Part shown: positions 30,985 to 34,694 of the stretch, piece after piece
Layout: each line of letters begins with the position of its first letter
Numbering within the stretch: the stretch's first letter is position 1
Assembly (NCBI GenBank): GCA_910583845.1
Contig: CAJUAB010000042.1
Coordinates: 1-34,694 of the forward strand
Length of the DNA: 34,694 nucleotides
Direction: 5' to 3'
Source: an uncultured Acetatifactor sp.
GTDB lineage: Bacteria > Bacillota > Clostridia > Lachnospirales > Lachnospiraceae
Notes under the pieces: generated by a model
Seen by the model: the letters and a program-made list of their open reading frames with translations, nothing else
Databases searched by the model: none
Told to the model about the DNA's origin: nothing
Program-made: the position numbers and the translations under genes

Positions 30985-32730
30985 TCAACCGATATCCGGC
31001 TCGTCACAGAAGCTGATCCTGCCGGAGCTCTTCCCCTCGGTCTCAAAGACGATGATCTCATTCTGGCCCTGGCGCAGCAGAGGCGCGGGTATGTAGAGCC
31101 TTTTCTGGGGACCGATCTCCCAATATCTTCCTATATGGAAGCCGTTCACAAACACACAGCCCTTACCCCAACCCGGCAGTTCCAGAAAAGTATCCCCCTT
31201 CTCCTCCACCCACAGCTCAAACCGGTAAAAGGCGGGCAGGCCCTCCTCATACCCCCGGGTATAATCCAGTCTGTCCAGGTTGTCAAGAGGCAGACAATAC
31301 TGCCGCCAGCCATGGTGCATATGCCCGTTGATCTGAACGCAGCCGTCGATCCCCTTTCTTTGCTCCTCCATCCGGGGACCGAAATTCACCCGCCCCATAT
31401 TTTCCACCAGGATGCGCAGACATTCGCCCGGCTCCGCGTCAGTCTCCAGCTCCCATTCCTGCAGAAGTTCTCTGTCATAGAGATTCAGCAGACGCTTTTC
31501 GCCCAGAAAAACATTGGCCCTGTCGTTGGCCTTGTGCAGCCGTATTTTCTCCAGCCTGCGCTCGTTGGCGATCTCCGATTCGTAGAGAATATATCCGTAA
31601 CTCTGCCCCAGTCTCTCCATGGACTGCGTGTACGAATTGCATACCGGCGTGGAAATATCCCCCAGAGCCTGAAACAGCCCTACCTTTTCCTTCACCGTCA
31701 CATTGCCATAGGCTTTCTTCACAATCTCCGTACTCAACTTCACCTGGGGAACCGTCGTATGCTTTCCGATGATTTTCTTATAGACCTCATACTTTTCCGT
31801 AAAGTCCCCCGCCTCCGTCAGAACCGCGTCATAGTCATAGGAAGTCACATCCGGCGTCAGCTCGTCATAATAGTTGGAGCCATTCATAAAGCCGAAATTG
31901 GTCCCCCCGATAAACATATACACATTCACATGTCCCGTATCCAGCATCTCCGCCAGATCCGCCGCGCTCTGCTCAAGATTGCCCTTCATGTGTCCGCCGT
32001 TTCCCCAGTGGTCAAACCAGCCCACCCAGAACTCCGCACACATCAGCGGGCCTCCCTCCACATGCTTCTTCATGATGCCAAAGCGTTCTCTGGTATGGGA
32101 GCCGAAATTGCCGGTGGGAAGGGCCCCCTCCACCTTTCCGCCCTCTATGCTCTCGTCCGTGGGGCCGTCCGAAGTGATCAGCGGAACCGTAATTCCCCCC
32201 GCCCGCAGCAGATCCCGCATCTGCTCCATATACTTTCTGTCATTTCCGAAGTATCCGTACTCGTTTTCCACCTGCATGAGAATCACATTGCCGCCCTCCG
32301 TGATCTGCAAGGGCCTTAAAAGAGGCAGCAACACTTTATAATAGTCCCGCACATGATCCATAAAAGCGGAATCGCTGACCCGCAGCCTCACCTCGTCCCC
32401 CGCCAGCAGCCAGCCCGGCAGTCCGCCGAACTCCCACTCCGCGCAGATATAAGGAGACGGTCTCAGAATCACATACAGTCCCAGCTCCCCGGCCAGCCTT
32501 ACAAACTCTGCCACATCGCACATGCCGTCAAAAACAAATCTTCCCTTTTCCGGCTCATGCATATTCCAGGGGATGTAGGTCTCCACCGTGTTCATCCCCA
32601 GACCTTTCAGTTTTTCCAGCCGGTCCCTCCAGTACTCCGGGACAATCCTGAAATAATGGATGCTCCCGGAAATAATCTGAAACGGCTTTCCGTTCAGGTA
32701 AAATGTATCTTTCACTTCAAAGGTACTCAT
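30985..32730 (-). CDS. Glycoside hydrolase family 35 beta-galactosidase
   Basis: This gene encodes a 581-residue retaining exo-beta-galactosidase. The catalytic TIM barrel (about 10-320) has NGKPFQIISGSIHYFRI, NTVETYIPWNMHEPEKG, RPSPYICAEWEFGGLPGWL, QVENEYGYFG with acid/base Glu157, and MCAEFWVGWFDHW with nucleophile Glu233, then a YMFIGGTNFGFMNG segment. C-terminal beta-sandwich regions end with GKGCVFVNGFHIGRYWEIGPQ. No signal peptide is seen, so it probably cleaves imported galactosides in the cytoplasm. The ATG at 32730 is chosen because AGAAGGAG lies six bases ahead; ATG codons at 32736 and 32826 are less well placed. No sugar transporter is adjacent. Confidence 0.94.
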   Translation of the reverse strand: MSTFEVKDTFYLNGKPFQIISGSIHYFRIVPEYWRDRLEKLKGLGMNTVETYIPWNMHEPEKGRFVFDGMCDVAEFVRLAGELGLYVILRPSPYICAEWEFGGLPGWLLAGDEVRLRVSDSAFMDHVRDYYKVLLPLLRPLQITEGGNVILMQVENEYGYFGNDRKYMEQMRDLLRAGGITVPLITSDGPTDESIEGGKVEGALPTGNFGSHTRERFGIMKKHVEGGPLMCAEFWVGWFDHWGNGGHMKGNLEQSAADLAEMLDTGHVNVYMFIGGTNFGFMNGSNYYDELTPDVTSYDYDAVLTEAGDFTEKYEVYKKIIGKHTTVPQVKLSTEIVKKAYGNVTVKEKVGLFQALGDISTPVCNSYTQSMERLGQSYGYILYESEIANERRLEKIRLHKANDRANVFLGEKRLLNLYDRELLQEWELETDAEPGECLRILVENMGRVNFGPRMEEQRKGIDGCVQINGHMHHGWRQYCLPLDNLDRLDYTRGYEEGLPAFYRFELWVEEKGDTFLELPGWGKGCVFVNGFHIGRYWEIGPQKRLYIPAPLLRQGQNEIIVFETEGKSSGRISFCDEPDIG

Positions 32731-32837
32731 GTCCATCTCCTTCTCAAACAGAGTTTCATTTTCTTCCGCCTTTTCTCTACGGGCTGTCTCAAACACACAT
32801 TGAAGAAACTGTTGTATCTGGATCATGTTCCCACAGC

Positions 32838-32902
32838 GTTCATCGGCATAAACGACTCCGCCGTGGGAGTCATGAACTGTATTCCAGAGCAGAGGCTCTG
32901 GA
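32838..32902. repeat. Two hairpins between the SDR and GH35 genes
   Basis: The first has an outer GTTCAT/ATGAAC pair and an inner GACTCC/GGAGTC pair (32838-32877). The second is TCCAGAGC-AGAG-GCTCTGGA (32883-32902), a perfect 8-bp stem. No T-run follows on the minus strand, so read-through from SDR to GH35 is possible. Confidence 0.55.
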
Positions 32903-32946
32903 TTCCTGACGGCATATTTCTGTAATCATAAGCAGGAAAAACTGCC

Positions 32947-33693
32947 TTACGCTCTCATCAGGCCATCCACACTCAGAACCACGCCGGTGATATAGGAAGC
33001 CTTTTCCGAGGCCAGGAACACAAAGGCATTGGCAATATCCTCCGGCTGCCCCAGACGGCGCAGAGGGATGCGGGCGATCATGGGATCAATCACTTCTTTG
33101 GGCACCGCCTTCATCATATCCGTCTCCGTGATGCCGGGAGCCACCGCGTTCACCCGTATGCCCTTGGGCCCCAGTTCCCTGGCCAGGGAGAGGGTAAAAC
33201 CGTTTACGGCAAACTTGGAGGTGGGATAAGCCACGCCGCTGGGCTGTCCCGATATGCTGACCATGGAGGAGGTGTTGAGAATCACGCCGCTTCCCTTCTC
33301 TTCCATGATATCACAGGCCGCCCGGGAGCAGTTGAAGGTGCCCTTCACGTTCAGATCCATCACCTTGTCAAAGGTTTCCTCCGTGTATCCGGAGAAAGGC
33401 GTACTCTCGGAAATGCCCGCATTATTCACCAGAATGTCCAGGCCTCCATACTGCCGGGCTACTCTGTCAAAGGCCTCCTTCACCTCCGCGTATACACAGA
33501 GATTAGGCCAGATCCCCTCCACTTTCCCTTGGGGAAACTCCTCCTTAAGCCGGGCCACGGCCTTGTCCGCCGTCTCCTGCCTGCTGGCGCACAGCACCAC
33601 CGCCGCCCCCTCCTGCAAAAAAGCCCTCACTGTGGCGAAACCGATTCCCCGGCTCCCGCCTGTCACAATTGCTACCTTGTCTTTCAATTCCAT
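32947..33693 (-). CDS. Short-chain dehydrogenase/reductase
   Basis: This gene encodes a 248-residue NAD(P)-dependent oxidoreductase of the classical SDR type, close in form to FabG or gluconate 5-dehydrogenase. Motifs are the cofactor loop TGGSRGIG (11-18), NNAG at 90-93, catalytic Ser143 in NTSSM, and Tyr156/Lys160 in YPTSK, then APGITETDM and a C-terminal ITGVVLSVDGL. The substrate cannot be assigned. Its position upstream of the beta-galactosidase hints at sugar metabolism. The start follows AAGGAGGG. It has its own promoter and diverges from the response regulator. Confidence 0.92.
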   Translation of the reverse strand: MELKDKVAIVTGGSRGIGFATVRAFLQEGAAVVLCASRQETADKAVARLKEEFPQGKVEGIWPNLCVYAEVKEAFDRVARQYGGLDILVNNAGISESTPFSGYTEETFDKVMDLNVKGTFNCSRAACDIMEEKGSGVILNTSSMVSISGQPSGVAYPTSKFAVNGFTLSLARELGPKGIRVNAVAPGITETDMMKAVPKEVIDPMIARIPLRRLGQPEDIANAFVFLASEKASYITGVVLSVDGLMRA

Positions 33694-33738
33694 AACACCC
33701 TCCTTGTTTTTACTAATAGTATTGTCCGGAATAAGGTC

Positions 33739-33767
33739 ATTATATCATGTATGTCCCCGCTTTGCCA
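33739..33767 (-). promoter_or_regulatory. Extended -10 promoter of the SDR gene
   Basis: On the minus strand a consensus TATAAT (33739-33744) is preceded by TGA, an extended -10, and by a weak TGGCAA (33762-33767) at 17 bp. Confidence 0.7.
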
Positions 33768-33829
33768 GAGAGGCGGGAAAGATTTTCCCGTTGCGTCCGG
33801 CCCCCCGATGGAGTAATATGAGAAAGACA

Positions 33830-33886
33830 TTGTAAGAGATTTGTAAGAAACACCACCGGAAAATTGTAATAAATGTATTCTATACT
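33830..33886 (+). promoter_or_regulatory. TTGTAAG direct repeats and -10 box upstream of the response regulator
   Basis: TTGTAAG at 33830 and 33841 (period 11 bp) and TTGTAAT at 33864 (23 bp on) are in near-helical phase on one face, the arrangement bound by OmpR/PhoB-type dimers. The TGTAAG-N5-TGTAAG spacing resembles WalR or PhoP-type boxes. A -10 TATACT lies at 33881-33886 with no good -35, consistent with an activator-dependent promoter and autoregulation. Confidence 0.55.
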
Positions 33887-33991
33887 GGCAGCAGCTCGAA
33901 AGATAAGGCTTGTGCTTTTTCAAAGCAGCCTGCAAAGCGTTTCAGGCATGACCCGACAGGGCATGGGATGGGATCGCGGAAAGGAAAGGAC

Positions 33992-34694
33992 ATGGGGGAT
34001 TGTGTACTGGTTGTGGACGATGACAGAGAGATTGTAAAGGCCATCGGCATTCTGCTGGAGGGGGAGGGCTATGAAGTTCTGAAAGCCTACGACGGGCTGC
34101 AGGCTCTGGACATCCTCGCCGCCAGGCCGGTGCGTCTGGTTCTCATCGATGTAATGATGCCAAAGCTGGACGGCCTCTCGGCAGTAATGCGCATCCGGGA
34201 AAAGCAGAATATCCCCATCATCGTCCTCTCCGCCAAGAGCGAAGACACCGACAAGGTGCTGGGACTGTCCATGGGCGCGGACGACTATGTGTCCAAACCC
34301 TACAACCCCCAGGAGCTGGCAGCCCGGGTGAAAAGCCAGCTGCGCCGCTATACGCTGTTGGGCGATATCCATACGGGAAACTGCGCGGGCGAGCTCCGGA
34401 ACGGAAGGCTTTTGTACCGCACAGAGGAAAAAACCCTCTACGCCGACGGGGAGCCCGTAAAGCTGACCGCCACGGAGACCGGCATCATGGACCTGTTGAT
34501 GCGCAATCCGGGAAGAGTCTTCCCCGCCGAAGAGATTTACCGCCGGGTGTGGGGCGAGGACGCGTTTGCCTCGGAAAACACCGTCATGGTGCATATCCGG
34601 CGCATCCGGGAAAAAGTGGAGCTGAATCCAAAAGAGCCAGAATATATAAAGGTGGTGTGGGGCATTGGATACAAAATGGAAAAACAGGAAAAAA
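33992..34694 (+). CDS. OmpR/PhoB-family response regulator (right end cut by window)
   Basis: This gene encodes a DNA-binding two-component response regulator; 234 codons are visible with no stop before the window edge, so the end is missing by at most a short tail judging from the usual 225-235 residues. The receiver domain (1-120) has the acidic pocket DDD at 9-11, phosphoacceptor Asp53 in LIDVMMPKLDG, Ser80 in VLSAKSED and Lys102 in SKPYNP. The winged-helix domain (about 130-228) has VKLTATETGIMDLLMRNPG, VFPAEEIYRRVWG and NTVMVHIRRIREKVE, ending YIKVVWGIGYKM. The start follows GAAAGGAAAGGA. A partner histidine kinase is expected just beyond the edge. Upstream TTGTAAG repeats suggest autoregulation. 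Confidence 0.95.
   Translation, partial: MGDCVLVVDDDREIVKAIGILLEGEGYEVLKAYDGLQALDILAARPVRLVLIDVMMPKLDGLSAVMRIREKQNIPIIVLSAKSEDTDKVLGLSMGADDYVSKPYNPQELAARVKSQLRRYTLLGDIHTGNCAGELRNGRLLYRTEEKTLYADGEPVKLTATETGIMDLLMRNPGRVFPAEEIYRRVWGEDAFASENTVMVHIRRIREKVELNPKEPEYIKVVWGIGYKMEKQEK

Overview
The window looks like chromosome of a Gram-positive anaerobe of the Lachnospiraceae (Clostridium cluster XIVa) type with moderately high G+C (mid-50s percent by eye). This is inferred from a Clostridium symbiosum-like pyruvate phosphate dikinase, a pyrBI-type aspartate transcarbamoylase, DUF815 and DUF5050 proteins, a Gx-family/NusG-II pair, a folB-folK fusion and strong AGGAGG ribosome binding sites. No rRNA, tRNA, CRISPR array, integrase or transposase gene was seen.

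Layout: ppdK (-) and an ABC-F ATPase (+) diverge from an AT-rich region that holds a palindrome and recognisable promoters; a PHP phosphoesterase follows the ABC-F gene. A minus-strand group follows: maf, a small acidic protein and a zinc-ribbon protein. Its promoter sits in a large inverted repeat, next to 760 bp of gene-free, repeat-rich DNA. Then come ppk1, ppx, a DUF815 ATPase and pheA, all minus. pheA diverges from a DUF5050 membrane-anchored protein through overlapping -35 boxes. A minus-strand group of apbE, a two-TM membrane protein and a lipoprotein diverges from NusG-II and Gx-family membrane genes; together these suggest a flavin-linked envelope redox function. A compact folate operon (folC, folE, HD hydrolase, folP, P-loop kinase, folBK; minus) follows. 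The rest holds a CmpB-like membrane protein, a PH-domain protein, a nitroreductase, pyrB-pyrI, a GH35 beta-galactosidase, an SDR oxidoreductase and, running off the right edge, an OmpR-type response regulator.

The most unusual content is between genes. Two spacers inside apparent operons (ppx/ppk1 and pyrB/pyrI) are tandem duplications of about 100 bp hairpin-forming units. A 49-bp tandem repeat lies in front of folC and a 24-bp in-frame repeat lies inside apbE. A dispersed palindromic element occurs in at least two full copies in opposite orientation plus one partial copy, and one copy is flanked by short direct repeats. A cluster of four short GGGTATATA...TACCC units lies before maf. The best enzymatic lead is the HD hydrolase between folE and folP, a candidate for the often unassigned dihydroneopterin triphosphate dephosphorylation step.
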